This document shows, in pieces, positions 1 through 5,479 of a stretch of DNA of 5,481 bases (positions within the stretch are counted from its first letter, which is position 1; every line of letters begins with the position of its first letter). The notes beneath the pieces are model-generated. The model had not been told where the DNA came from. It worked only from the letters and a program-made list of their open reading frames with translations, and ran no database searches. Source of the DNA: Candidatus Brocadiaceae bacterium (GTDB taxonomy: Bacteria; Planctomycetota; Brocadiia; SM23-32); the NCBI GenBank assembly GCA_003567495.1, contig PWZK01000319.1, forward strand, positions 1 through 5,481, given 5' to 3'. Made by a program: the position numbers and the translations under genes.

Positions 1-708
1 GAAGCCCTCCGAGAGAAACCCGTGCCACATGGCCGGCGAAAGCAAGAGTCCGTTTTGAGTGCCAAAATCATCCCCGGTAAGCACAATATCGATGCCGCCA
101 CCCGCTGCTTCCAAAATGCGCATCAGGTATTCTCTGTAAAATTCATGAATGCGAAAAAATATAGCCGAGGCGATATCGGGCGAAGCGGCAAGATCCAGAA
201 ATATCCGTTCTATTCCGCGCAAATACATGGCCGGTTTAAGCTGCGCTATGCGATTGAGCCGATCGCCCATAAATACGACTACCCGCCCGCGATTGCGCAG
301 CGCCTCACATTGGCTGCGTATGCATGTGTAATCAAACCAATCCGGGGACGGCCAGTGTGGATAGTTGGTTACGTCTTCAACACCGGAAGCGTCGGCAAGA
401 GGGTGGTTGGCGACTTCGGAATATGATTCTTCCCCGCCTCCGGCCGTTTTCACCCGGACCTTGCGCCGCGGGACATGCCAGATGTCCAGATCGACATCCT
501 CCATCCCGGACTCCAGGGGCGGACCGATATAGCGGGGGCCGTCAATATAACGCAAATCTATATCATTGGCATCCAAAAAATCCTCTTTGTTCAGTCCCTC
601 TTTTCTTTTCAAAGAAGCATAGAATCCGGGAGAGCCCCAGAAGTCTCTGGGGACGCGGTCCGGCTCGCAAAAATCGAGAGCTGTAAATACGCGTTCTCGT
701 GAATTCAT
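1..708 (-). CDS. Uroporphyrinogen decarboxylase-superfamily protein (not HemE), N-terminal part
   Basis: The reading frame is open from an ATG at 708 to the left edge, giving 236 residues; family members usually run about 340-400, so the C-terminus is missing. The start is supported by GAGGGG five bases upstream (714-719). Residues 1-20 (MNSRERVFTALDFCEPDRVP) are the usual opening of URO-D/MtaA-like proteins, and residues 212-225 (GDDFGTQNGLLLSP) are the typical barrel-strand motif with its D-x-G-x-Q core. The HemE signature MRQAGRYLPEYR near the N-terminus is absent; RDFWGSPGFY stands there instead. A haem-pathway decarboxylase is therefore unlikely. Relatives include corrinoid/coenzyme M methyltransferases and many uncharacterised proteins; the zinc-ligand region that would help decide lies outside the window. 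It starts 35 bases after the M48 gene stop with no terminator between, so co-transcription is plausible. Family confident, substrate unknown. Confidence 0.85.
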   Translation of the reverse strand, partial: MNSRERVFTALDFCEPDRVPRDFWGSPGFYASLKRKEGLNKEDFLDANDIDLRYIDGPRYIGPPLESGMEDVDLDIWHVPRRKVRVKTAGGGEESYSEVANHPLADASGVEDVTNYPHWPSPDWFDYTCIRSQCEALRNRGRVVVFMGDRLNRIAQLKPAMYLRGIERIFLDLAASPDIASAIFFRIHEFYREYLMRILEAAGGGIDIVLTGDDFGTQNGLLLSPAMWHGFLSEGF

Positions 709-713
709 ATAGT

Positions 714-719
714 CCCCTC
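714..719 (-). promoter_or_regulatory. Ribosome binding site of the URO-D-family gene
   Basis: GAGGGG on the minus strand lies five bases before the ATG at 708. It fixes the start of a gene whose 3' end is outside the window. Confidence 0.65.
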
Positions 720-743
720 ATTCCAGATTCCGGCTTGTCCGGG

Positions 744-2711
744 TTAGGCCTTTCCGGGCAGCATAGGTGGGATCGGGCATCCTATAGTGTCGGCGATTAT
801 GCGTAGCAGCTCGGCCTGTTTTACCGTAATCCATCCGTCTGCCAGCACGCAGAAGACGCTTGCGTCCAGAATCTGTTTCTTCAGCTTGGGCGCTGCTTTC
901 TCGAGTTTGTCCAGTGCCGCGTCGAGTGCTTTCAGCCTCAGCTGAGCCCGTGGGATGAACTCAGGTTTCGCTCCTGTTTTCAGCCTGGAAAATGCTCCGT
1001 TAAACGCATCGGTCTTTTTAGCTTCGTCGTCCACCCCGTAGTGCGCAAGACAGGAAAGCAGCATGCGGCATTCCTCCGTCAGTGGTTTAAGGCTGTGATA
1101 GCGCACCTGGGGCGGCCTGGGCTTGCTGAAAGCTGGTTTCAGGTGACACAGAATCATTTTCTGCACCGCATATTCAAACAGAGCTATTTTGCCGTCTGCG
1201 GCCACCATTTGCCGGATATTTGCGATAAAAATCTCGTAAGCTTCATGCGGGATATCCCGAAGCGTCGGTATCGCCATGTCAAGCAGAGGAATCCGGTATT
1301 CAACCGGCAGGTTCTGAACCTCGTCTGCCATATTTATAGTCTGGCGTGCCACTTCACCGTCTGCATGTTCGTTGATCCGTTTGACCTGTTTTTCCCGCGC
1401 CGCGCGGTCTTTACTGAGAAGAAGCGCATAAATGACAGCCTCTGCGCCCGAAGTTTTGTGCGCCGCCAGCCGCAGTGAGGACGGGATTTTGTGGAGCACC
1501 TCCGAGGCATAACTGAGATGTTCCGGGCGCGCAGTGCCGACGCTTGACACCACCTGCTGAGGGCTCATATCTACGTTATCCGCCGCCGCGCCGGCGCCCA
1601 CGGCAAACCCAGACACGGTGGATGCTTTCGAGCCGGACCGTTTTTGGGCGGGCTCCTCCTCTATCCCGGTCGCCGCCGCCGGGTCGATTCTCCTTATCCG
1701 TTCGACCAGGGGCGGGTGGGTGGCCATGAGGTTTGAAAAAGAGCCGGAAAGCCCGTTGGCAAAGAAAAGATGGCTTGCTTCGTTCGCATGCTGGTCTTTC
1801 ACTCTTGATCCGTTTTTCAGACCGCCGATTTTCTTCAGCGCACCGGCGATGCCCGCGGGATTCCGCGTGAATTGGACGGCCGCTGCGTCGGAAAGATATT
1901 CCCTCTGGCGGGATATTGCGCTTTTTATCAGCTTCCCGAAGAATACTCCAATCGAGCCGATGATAATCAGCGCTATTCCGAACAGGATGATCGCGATGCG
2001 GCCGCCGCCGCGATCCGAGCTGGAACCGCGCGATCTCGACCTTGAAACGGGGCGGCGTCCCGATGCCAGCGACGAGTAGAGCGACATCCGAAAGATAGTC
2101 AGCCCTATGAAGGTCAGGCACATTATGCCGAACAACACGCCCATGAGCCTGATGTTAAGCCGCATGTCGCCGTTAAGTATGTGGCTGAACTCGTGTGCAA
2201 CTACGCCCTGCAGCTCATCGCGCGACAGGGACTCAAGACAGCCTTTTGTCACCGCCACGGCGGCGTCGTCCTGGGAGAACCCGGCGGCAAATGCGTTAAT
2301 ACCACTTTCCCGCTCAAGTATGAAGACTTCCGGCACCTGTACGCCCGAGGCTATGGATATTTCTTCCACGATGTTAAGGAGTCTGCGCTCGTCCGGGTCC
2401 CCGGTGTCGCGGCTGACGGGCCTGCCACCCAGCAGCCTTGCGACCGCCTTCCCGCCGGCGGAGAGCTGCCTGGTTTTATAGAATGAACCCGATAGCACCA
2501 GTAGTATGACCAGGGCGCCGACCACCAGCAGCCGGCTCCAGTCCCAGAAGGGAACATGTTCCGCTTCCGGTCCGACCGCCGGGAAATCCGTAAATGTCAG
2601 CGTGGCTACGGCATATACGGCGAGAATAATCAGCACCGCAGCAAGGGCATAGTAAAAAATGAGCAGCCCGGTCTTGCGACGTGCGACATCCTGGCTTTCA
2701 AAAAAGTCCAT
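744..2711 (-). CDS. M48-family membrane metallopeptidase, HtpX-like core with long C-terminal extension
   Basis: This 655-residue protein is a zinc-dependent membrane protease. Two hydrophobic segments (about 16-38 and 60-78) precede the catalytic domain. The zinc site is H173-E-F-S-H177, and the third ligand is most likely E271 in EYLSDAAAVQ. Two further membrane segments (about 189-207 and 239-259) follow HExxH, as in HtpX, separated by an Arg/Ser/Gly-rich loop (about 216-238). A conserved THPP motif is at 331-334. HtpX itself has about 290 residues; here some 300 more follow a low-complexity linker (about 350-385). The extension carries two Ala-Asp-Gly helical motifs (ADGKIALFEYAV at 505-516 and ADGWITVKQAELL at 624-636) that resemble the metal-binding repeats of TerB-like domains; this part is inferred. 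The ATG at 2711 is chosen over one at 2795 because AGAGAGG lies seven bases upstream and the extra 28 residues look non-native. lemA lies upstream on the same strand, a common pairing. Likely role: membrane-protein quality control. Confidence 0.92.
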   Translation of the reverse strand: MDFFESQDVARRKTGLLIFYYALAAVLIILAVYAVATLTFTDFPAVGPEAEHVPFWDWSRLLVVGALVILLVLSGSFYKTRQLSAGGKAVARLLGGRPVSRDTGDPDERRLLNIVEEISIASGVQVPEVFILERESGINAFAAGFSQDDAAVAVTKGCLESLSRDELQGVVAHEFSHILNGDMRLNIRLMGVLFGIMCLTFIGLTIFRMSLYSSLASGRRPVSRSRSRGSSSDRGGGRIAIILFGIALIIIGSIGVFFGKLIKSAISRQREYLSDAAAVQFTRNPAGIAGALKKIGGLKNGSRVKDQHANEASHLFFANGLSGSFSNLMATHPPLVERIRRIDPAAATGIEEEPAQKRSGSKASTVSGFAVGAGAAADNVDMSPQQVVSSVGTARPEHLSYASEVLHKIPSSLRLAAHKTSGAEAVIYALLLSKDRAAREKQVKRINEHADGEVARQTINMADEVQNLPVEYRIPLLDMAIPTLRDIPHEAYEIFIANIRQMVAADGKIALFEYAVQKMILCHLKPAFSKPRPPQVRYHSLKPLTEECRMLLSCLAHYGVDDEAKKTDAFNGAFSRLKTGAKPEFIPRAQLRLKALDAALDKLEKAAPKLKKQILDASVFCVLADGWITVKQAELLRIIADTIGCPIPPMLPGKA

Positions 2712-2718
2712 GATAATA

Positions 2719-2725
2719 CCTCTCT
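2719..2725 (-). promoter_or_regulatory. Ribosome binding site deciding the M48 protease start
   Basis: AGAGAGG is seven bases upstream of the ATG at 2711, and the protein from there begins MDFFESQDVARRKTG, with a membrane segment shortly after. The longer in-frame start at 2795 borders the dispersed repeat and would add a Cys/Arg/Lys-rich leader. Confidence 0.7.
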
Positions 2726-2799
2726 TTTTATAACACTTCAGCAGTCCGTCCTGCATTTTTATACACAGCCGCGCCTCGCACGGGGGCCGGGCCAAAACT

Positions 2800-2972
2800 G
2801 TGCACTCGCGTTCTCCACGATTATGTCGTCCCTACAGGACTTCACTTGCGTGTGCGTTTCTCTGCCCTATGGCTTCGCTTCGGCCCCGTTCGGGGCCTGT
2901 GCTTCGCCATAGGCTATAACATACCGCGCTTTCAGCGCTTGCGTTCGGTCGTTCCCTGGTGGTTGGATATTC
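2800..2972 (-). repeat. Structured dispersed repeat, copy A (uninterrupted, 173 nt)
   Basis: Read on the minus strand, this intergenic segment matches copy B at 4493-4830 once the insertion in B is removed (173 versus 175 nt). Over 2964-2901 the copies agree at 56 of 64 bases. Three hairpins can be drawn. H1: GCGCT/AGCGC (2938-2934 with 2930-2926), loop GAA. H2: outer stem GCCTATGGC (2914-2906) with GCCATAGGGC (2873-2864, one bulged G) enclosing GGCCCCG/CGGGGCC (2897-2891 with 2888-2882). H3: GTCC/GGAC (2840-2837 with 2831-2828). It sits between lemA and the M48 gene, in the direction of their transcription, and no U-run marks it as a terminator. It could be a REP/ERIC-like element, a remnant of a hairpin-ended transposon, or a structured RNA. 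Confidence 0.85.
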
Positions 2973-3000
2973 AATTTTTTGCAAATCGATAAACAAAATA

Positions 3001-3591
3001 TTAAAACGACACCTTAACAGCGTCGCGTTCTTTTTCATCTTCGATTTCGAACATAACAGCTTCCTTGAAATTAAACATTCCCGCCACCATGTTGCTCGGG
3101 AACATCTCCCGCTTGGTATTATAAGCCATTACGGCGTCGTTGTAGGCCTGCCTGGCGAAGGCTATTTTATTTTCGGTCGAGGCAAGTTCTTCGGAAAGCT
3201 GTGCCATGTTTTCGTTGGCTTTCAGGTCGGGGTATCTTTCAACGGTTACGAGGAGCCGCCCCAGCGCGCCGCCGAGCTGGGACTCCGAGTCCAGAAGATT
3301 CTTCATCGCAGCGGGGTCGTCGGGGTTATCTGCGGCCTTCTGCTCCGCCGATGAGGCCTGATTGCGAGCTTTGACGACCGCTTCGAGGGTCTCGCGTTCG
3401 TGTTTGATGTAGGCCTTTGCAGTATCTACAAGGTTCGGAATCAGGTCGTACCGGCGCTTGAGCTGCACGTCGATCTGCGCGAATGCATTTTTAAACCGGT
3501 TCCTGAGCGTGACCAGCTTGTTGTAAGTAAGGACAACGCCGATTACCAGAACCACGCCGACTACGATCAGAACTGCTATTACTGCTCCCAT
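3001..3591 (-). CDS. lemA: LemA family protein
   Basis: The protein has 196 residues, the usual LemA length. An N-terminal membrane segment (about 4-22, Val/Ile/Leu-rich) is followed by the family's first conserved block at about 23-55 (YNKLVTLRNRFKNAF, then QIDVQLKRRYDLIPNLV), a long helical middle, and the second block at about 120-170 (YPDLKANENMAQLSEELAST, then NKIAFARQAYND and MFPSNMVAG). The fold is known to be a helical bundle facing away from the anchoring membrane segment; the biochemical role is not settled. The start is supported by CTGGAGG nine bases upstream (3601-3607). The M48 protease gene follows on the same strand after 289 bases, and LemA/M48 pairing recurs in many bacteria, so a shared membrane-protease function is inferred. 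The unusually wide gap is filled by the structured repeat. Confidence 0.95.
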   Translation of the reverse strand: MGAVIAVLIVVGVVLVIGVVLTYNKLVTLRNRFKNAFAQIDVQLKRRYDLIPNLVDTAKAYIKHERETLEAVVKARNQASSAEQKAADNPDDPAAMKNLLDSESQLGGALGRLLVTVERYPDLKANENMAQLSEELASTENKIAFARQAYNDAVMAYNTKREMFPSNMVAGMFNFKEAVMFEIEDEKERDAVKVSF

Positions 3592-3652
3592 AGTTTCGAA
3601 CCTCCAGAAAGATTAACGCTGAAACGCTTTCCGCAGCACATAAGTTTCTTCT

Positions 3653-3690
3653 TGCCGCAGCCGGAATATTATAGATTCCTGCCTGCGGCA
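3653..3690. repeat. 38-nt imperfect hairpin upstream of lemA, with TATAAT in the loop
   Basis: On the minus strand TGCCGCAG pairs with CTGCGGCA (8 bp, perfect), then after a small internal loop GGAAT pairs with ATTCC, leaving a 7-base loop CTATAAT. Neither strand has a T-run directly after the stem, so an intrinsic terminator is unlikely. The loop contains the only good -10-like hexamer in the gap before lemA. Confidence 0.6.
3668..3673 (-). promoter_or_regulatory. Candidate -10 box (TATAAT) for the lemA transcript
   Basis: TATAAT on the minus strand lies 76 bases before the lemA ATG. No convincing -35 hexamer is found 16-18 bases upstream (the region reads near GTCCATGC), so the call rests on the -10 match alone. 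Confidence 0.25.
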
Positions 3691-3716
3691 TGGACGCGAT
3701 GGACCTGATGGACGCA
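3690..3716. repeat. Three-unit 9-bp tandem repeat (ATGGACNNN)
   Basis: ATGGACGCG, ATGGACCTG and ATGGACGCA follow each other directly, with the six-base core identical in all three. The array abuts the 38-nt hairpin. It lies in no gene I can support. Confidence 0.65.
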
Positions 3717-3806
3717 AAAGGCACGACGGCGCTCCATGGGCATTAATTAAAGACTCCCACGCTGCACTTGCTTAGCATATTATAACCTCAATCGCGCCAT
3801 GATGCA

Positions 3807-4412
3807 TCAGAACATGATTCCGGTCGAAAGCATAACGGCGTTCATCGCTTTATTATCCCTGTGCAGGCCGCCGTTTGACGCGTGCGAGAACCTGATACTG
3901 ATCTGATACGTCCGGCCGCCGTTTTGCGGCGAGACATGCACGCCGGCGCCGGCAACCGGATTATGCATCACATGCAGCCCCTGTCCGTCCCAGCGCTCTT
4001 CGGTGTAGAAAACACCTATCCCGCCCTCTATATAGGGTCTCGCCGTATTAGTAGCCAAACGGTCGATATAGCAGAGCGTGAGCATGTTGACCGAAGCCAT
4101 GGTGCGCCAAGGCGATCTCCTGCCGTACCCGGCCGAGGCCTCGAGCTTGAAACGCAGAAAATCCGGGGTTAAGAAGAAAGCGGCACGGTCGTGATCCATC
4201 GTGACAAAACCGGTGAGCATTGCAAACTGGTCGCGCTCGGGATTCGGATCGTATATATGGCCGAGGCTCAATGAAAAGCCGGATTTCGTAGGTAAAGGCC
4301 GCTCTGCATCCCGGGCCGCAGCCGTTTCGGTTCCGGACGCGGCGCTGAAAAGCAAGACCACGAAGCCGGGCGTCAGGAGTCTTATAAAGATGTTATTTAC
4401 GAATCCGGACAT
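3807..4412 (-). CDS. PagL-like acyloxyacyl hydrolase (lipid A deacylase family), secreted
   Basis: The product has 201 residues. The first ~35 look like a signal peptide: R11, a hydrophobic run at about 12-25 (LLTPGFVVLLFSAASG), then Ala/Thr-rich residues where cleavage is likely. The rest alternates polar and hydrophobic residues like a small outer-membrane beta-barrel. It ends in Met-Phe, and a terminal aromatic is typical of such barrels. The C-terminal motif H177-x-S179-N180-G-G-x4-N187 matches the PagL active site (His and Ser of the triad plus the oxyanion Asn). At the spacing where Pseudomonas PagL has its triad Glu, this protein has N191. Family members remove an ester-linked acyl chain from lipid A at the outer membrane. 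No strong Shine-Dalgarno precedes the ATG at 4412, and the next Met is residue 65, after the signal peptide, so this start is kept. It is about 215 bases upstream of lemA and probably separate. Confidence 0.82.
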   Translation of the reverse strand: MSGFVNNIFIRLLTPGFVVLLFSAASGTETAAARDAERPLPTKSGFSLSLGHIYDPNPERDQFAMLTGFVTMDHDRAAFFLTPDFLRFKLEASAGYGRRSPWRTMASVNMLTLCYIDRLATNTARPYIEGGIGVFYTEERWDGQGLHVMHNPVAGAGVHVSPQNGGRTYQISIRFSHASNGGLHRDNKAMNAVMLSTGIMF

Positions 4413-4457
4413 GTTTTGTATATGTGGACCCCGCTTTTTAGGCGCTTAACTTTGTCC

Positions 4458-4486
4458 AACCTAACACTTTTTTGTTGCTTTGTAAA
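4458..4486 (-). promoter_or_regulatory. Weak sigma-70-like promoter candidate for the PagL-like gene
   Basis: TTTACA (4486-4481), a 17-base spacer and TAGGTT (4463-4458) lie 45 bases before the ATG at 4412. The -10 match is poor. The candidate lies just outside the edge of repeat copy B. Confidence 0.25.
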
Positions 4487-4527
4487 AAGAATGAATATCC
4501 GATATCCAATGACCAGAGAACGACCGA

Positions 4528-4535
4528 GCGCAAGC
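4528..4535. repeat. Left target-site duplication (GCGCAAGC)
   Basis: An 8-base direct repeat identical to 4691-4698 flanks the inserted element. In copy A the corresponding site (ACGCAAGC running into GCTGAAAGCG) occurs once and uninterrupted. Confidence 0.85.
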
Positions 4536-4690
4536 GTAAGTCCTCAGGGAACCACGTTGGTTTACTATAAGGCTGTCTTTTGTAGCGCAGGCGTCCCGCC
4601 TGCATCGTACGAGAGTCCGGCGCGCTACTTAAAAACGAATGCAGGCGGGGACGCCTGCGCTACTTCCGGCGTGGCTCACTGAGTACTTAC
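4536..4690. mobile_element. 155-bp MITE-like non-autonomous element
   Basis: Terminal inverted repeats begin GTAAGTCCTCAGGGAACCAC at 4536 and, on the other strand, GTAAGTACTCAGTGAGCCAC at 4690; over 21 bases 18 match, over 25 bases 20 match. Identical 8-bp duplications (GCGCAAGC) border the ends, and copy A shows the unoccupied site. There is no coding capacity for a transposase, so it must be moved in trans. Termini starting GTAA with 8-bp duplications are the pattern known for the IS66 family, which makes an IS66-type transposase the first guess. Inside is a second long inverted repeat (4582-4607 with 4636-4663). Confidence 0.85.
4582..4663. repeat. Nested inverted repeat of GCAGGCG-type palindromes inside the MITE
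   Basis: The left arm 4582-4607 (GTAGCGCAGGCGTCCCGCCT and following) and the reverse complement of the right arm 4636-4663 are identical except for two single-base length differences, across a 28-base centre. Each arm is itself palindromic (GCAGGCG, a short GC-rich spacer, CGCCTGC). The arms are off-centre in the element: 21 bases separate the left arm from its 25-base terminal repeat, only two the right. Confidence 0.85.
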
Positions 4691-4698
4691 GCGCAAGC
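4691..4698. repeat. Right target-site duplication (GCGCAAGC)
   Basis: Exact copy of 4528-4535. It runs directly into hairpin H1 of copy B, so the element entered at the foot of a palindrome. Confidence 0.85.
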
Positions 4699-4900
4699 GC
4701 TAAAAGCGCGATATGTTATAGCCTGTGGCGGAGCGAACATCTGATAGGATGTGAGCGCAGTCACAGGAAAACGTAAACGACCGACATGAGTCCTGAAGGG
4801 GCGACATAATCACAAAGAAAACGAACGCACGTCCCGGCGCCCCGAAAGGGCGATTCAAAGGTAACTGTCAGACAACTTTCCATCCCGGGCAAAACGGATT

Positions 4901-4933
4901 GAAAAATATTGAATTCCAAATCGCCTTGGAATT
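4901..4933 (-). terminator. Possible intrinsic terminator of the glycosyltransferase gene
   Basis: On the minus strand AATTCCAA pairs perfectly with TTGGAATT around a six-base loop (GGCGAT), followed by CAATATTTTTC. It lies 42 bases after the stop at 4976. The stem is A/T-rich and the T-run starts five bases late, so termination may be weak. Confidence 0.4.
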
Positions 4934-4975
4934 TCTCCAATTATATCCCGCACTCCGCCACGTTGTCAATCGCAA

Positions 4976-5479
4976 TCAATCGCTTAAAATCGATAAAAAC
5001 CTTTTCAGGTGTTTATCTTCCGAGAACCGTGCCATTGCCCTTTCCCGCAGGACTTCTGCGGCCTGCGGAAGTTTTTCATCGGCGAGAGTGGTCGCCACGG
5101 TGACGCTCAGTGATTCGGGCGTTGCCTTTTCGGCTACGAACATCGGATGATACTCGCCGTAAATTTCTTTAAGCCCGGGCAGCGGGTAGCTGAAAACCGG
5201 GAGGCCGGCCAGCATTGCCTCGATTACCGCGCGCGGCAGCCCTTCGCGCACGCTTGTGAAGAGGAAATAATTGGCGGTCTCCAGTAGCCCCCGGATATTA
5301 TCGATATATCCGGGCATAAGAACTTTATCGGCTACGGAGAGTTCGGCTGCGGTTTTCCGCATCCTGGCGATATATTTTTTATCTCCGCCGCCGGCGAAAA
5401 CGACGCCGTAATTCCCCCCGGGCTTTTTGCCAAGCAGTTGCAGTGTTCTGACGGCGTCTGCCTGGTTTTTACGCGGGCC
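4976..5479 (-). CDS. Glycosyltransferase, GT4 type (group 1), C-terminal part
   Basis: The frame is open from the right edge to a TGA at 4976-4978, giving 167 residues. The start of the gene is outside the window, so the Met at 5362 is internal and not a start. This is the C-terminal Rossmann-like domain that binds the nucleotide-sugar donor. It opens with GPRKNQADAVRTLQLL (residues 1-16 of the visible part), then a strand and Gly-rich turn VVFAGGGD (26-33), and LMPGYIDN (54-61). The E-x7-E signature is E79-GLPRAVI-E87, followed by AMLAGLPV. Family enzymes are retaining transferases that build lipopolysaccharide, capsule or other glycans. Donor and acceptor cannot be told from this half. A possible terminator follows, and 563 bases separate it from the PagL-like gene. 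Confidence 0.9.
   Translation of the reverse strand, partial: GPRKNQADAVRTLQLLGKKPGGNYGVVFAGGGDKKYIARMRKTAAELSVADKVLMPGYIDNIRGLLETANYFLFTSVREGLPRAVIEAMLAGLPVFSYPLPGLKEIYGEYHPMFVAEKATPESLSVTVATTLADEKLPQAAEVLRERAMARFSEDKHLKRFLSILSD

Larger units (their letters stand above)
4493..4830 (+). repeat. Structured dispersed repeat, copy B (split by a MITE-like insertion)
   Basis: Read on the plus strand, 4493-4535 joined to 4699-4830 gives 175 nt matching copy A (2800-2972), which lies in inverted orientation. Similarity is strong through 4734; beyond that mainly pairing and short words (AGTCCTG, GACATAATC) survive. Hairpins: H1 GCGCT/AGCGC (4697-4701 with 4705-4709); H2 outer stem CCTGTGGC (4722-4729) with GTCACAGG (4760-4767) enclosing ACATC/GATGT (4737-4741 with 4748-4752); H3 GTCC/GGGC (4790-4793 with 4799-4802). 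Compared with A, one H2 pair changes A-T to G-C, another becomes G-U, and H3 gains a U-G. Near the left end B has about seven extra bases (ATATCC doubled). This copy opposes the transcription of both neighbouring genes. Confidence 0.82.

Noticed and set aside
22..702. Plus-strand open frames (up to 134 codons) at the left edge
   Set aside because: They are antisense to the URO-D-family frame, which has a ribosome binding site and conserved motifs.
1..708. Calling this gene hemE
   Set aside because: The N-terminal MRQAGRYLPEYR-type signature of true uroporphyrinogen decarboxylase is missing.
709..743. CCGG-containing short palindrome between the M48 and URO-D-family genes as a terminator
   Set aside because: The stem is only four base pairs and no T-run follows; the genes are more likely co-transcribed.
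1041..2486. Several open frames of 61-181 codons on either strand inside the M48 gene
   Set aside because: They are other-frame readings of a gene with clear catalytic motifs and recognisable domains; none shows a family motif.
2712..2795. 28-residue N-terminal extension of the M48 protease
   Set aside because: The ATG at 2711 has a good Shine-Dalgarno at 7 bases; the extension borders the repeat and has an atypical Cys/Arg/Lys-rich composition.
2832..3038. 68-codon minus-strand open frame overlapping the end of lemA
   Set aside because: It is the translation of repeat copy A. The resemblance of its peptide to that of the frame at 4416-4682 comes from DNA repeat similarity.
4416..4682. 88-codon plus-strand open frame
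   Set aside because: It runs through the left part of repeat copy B and most of the MITE; its codons are the palindromes, and there is no ribosome binding site.
4493..4830. CRISPR array or retron-type RNA
   Set aside because: There are no regularly spaced identical repeats, and no cas or reverse transcriptase gene in the window.
4838..4852. CGCCC/GGGCG hairpin as a terminator
   Set aside because: No T-run follows on either strand. It may be a further piece of the repeat region, but copy A shows no clear counterpart.
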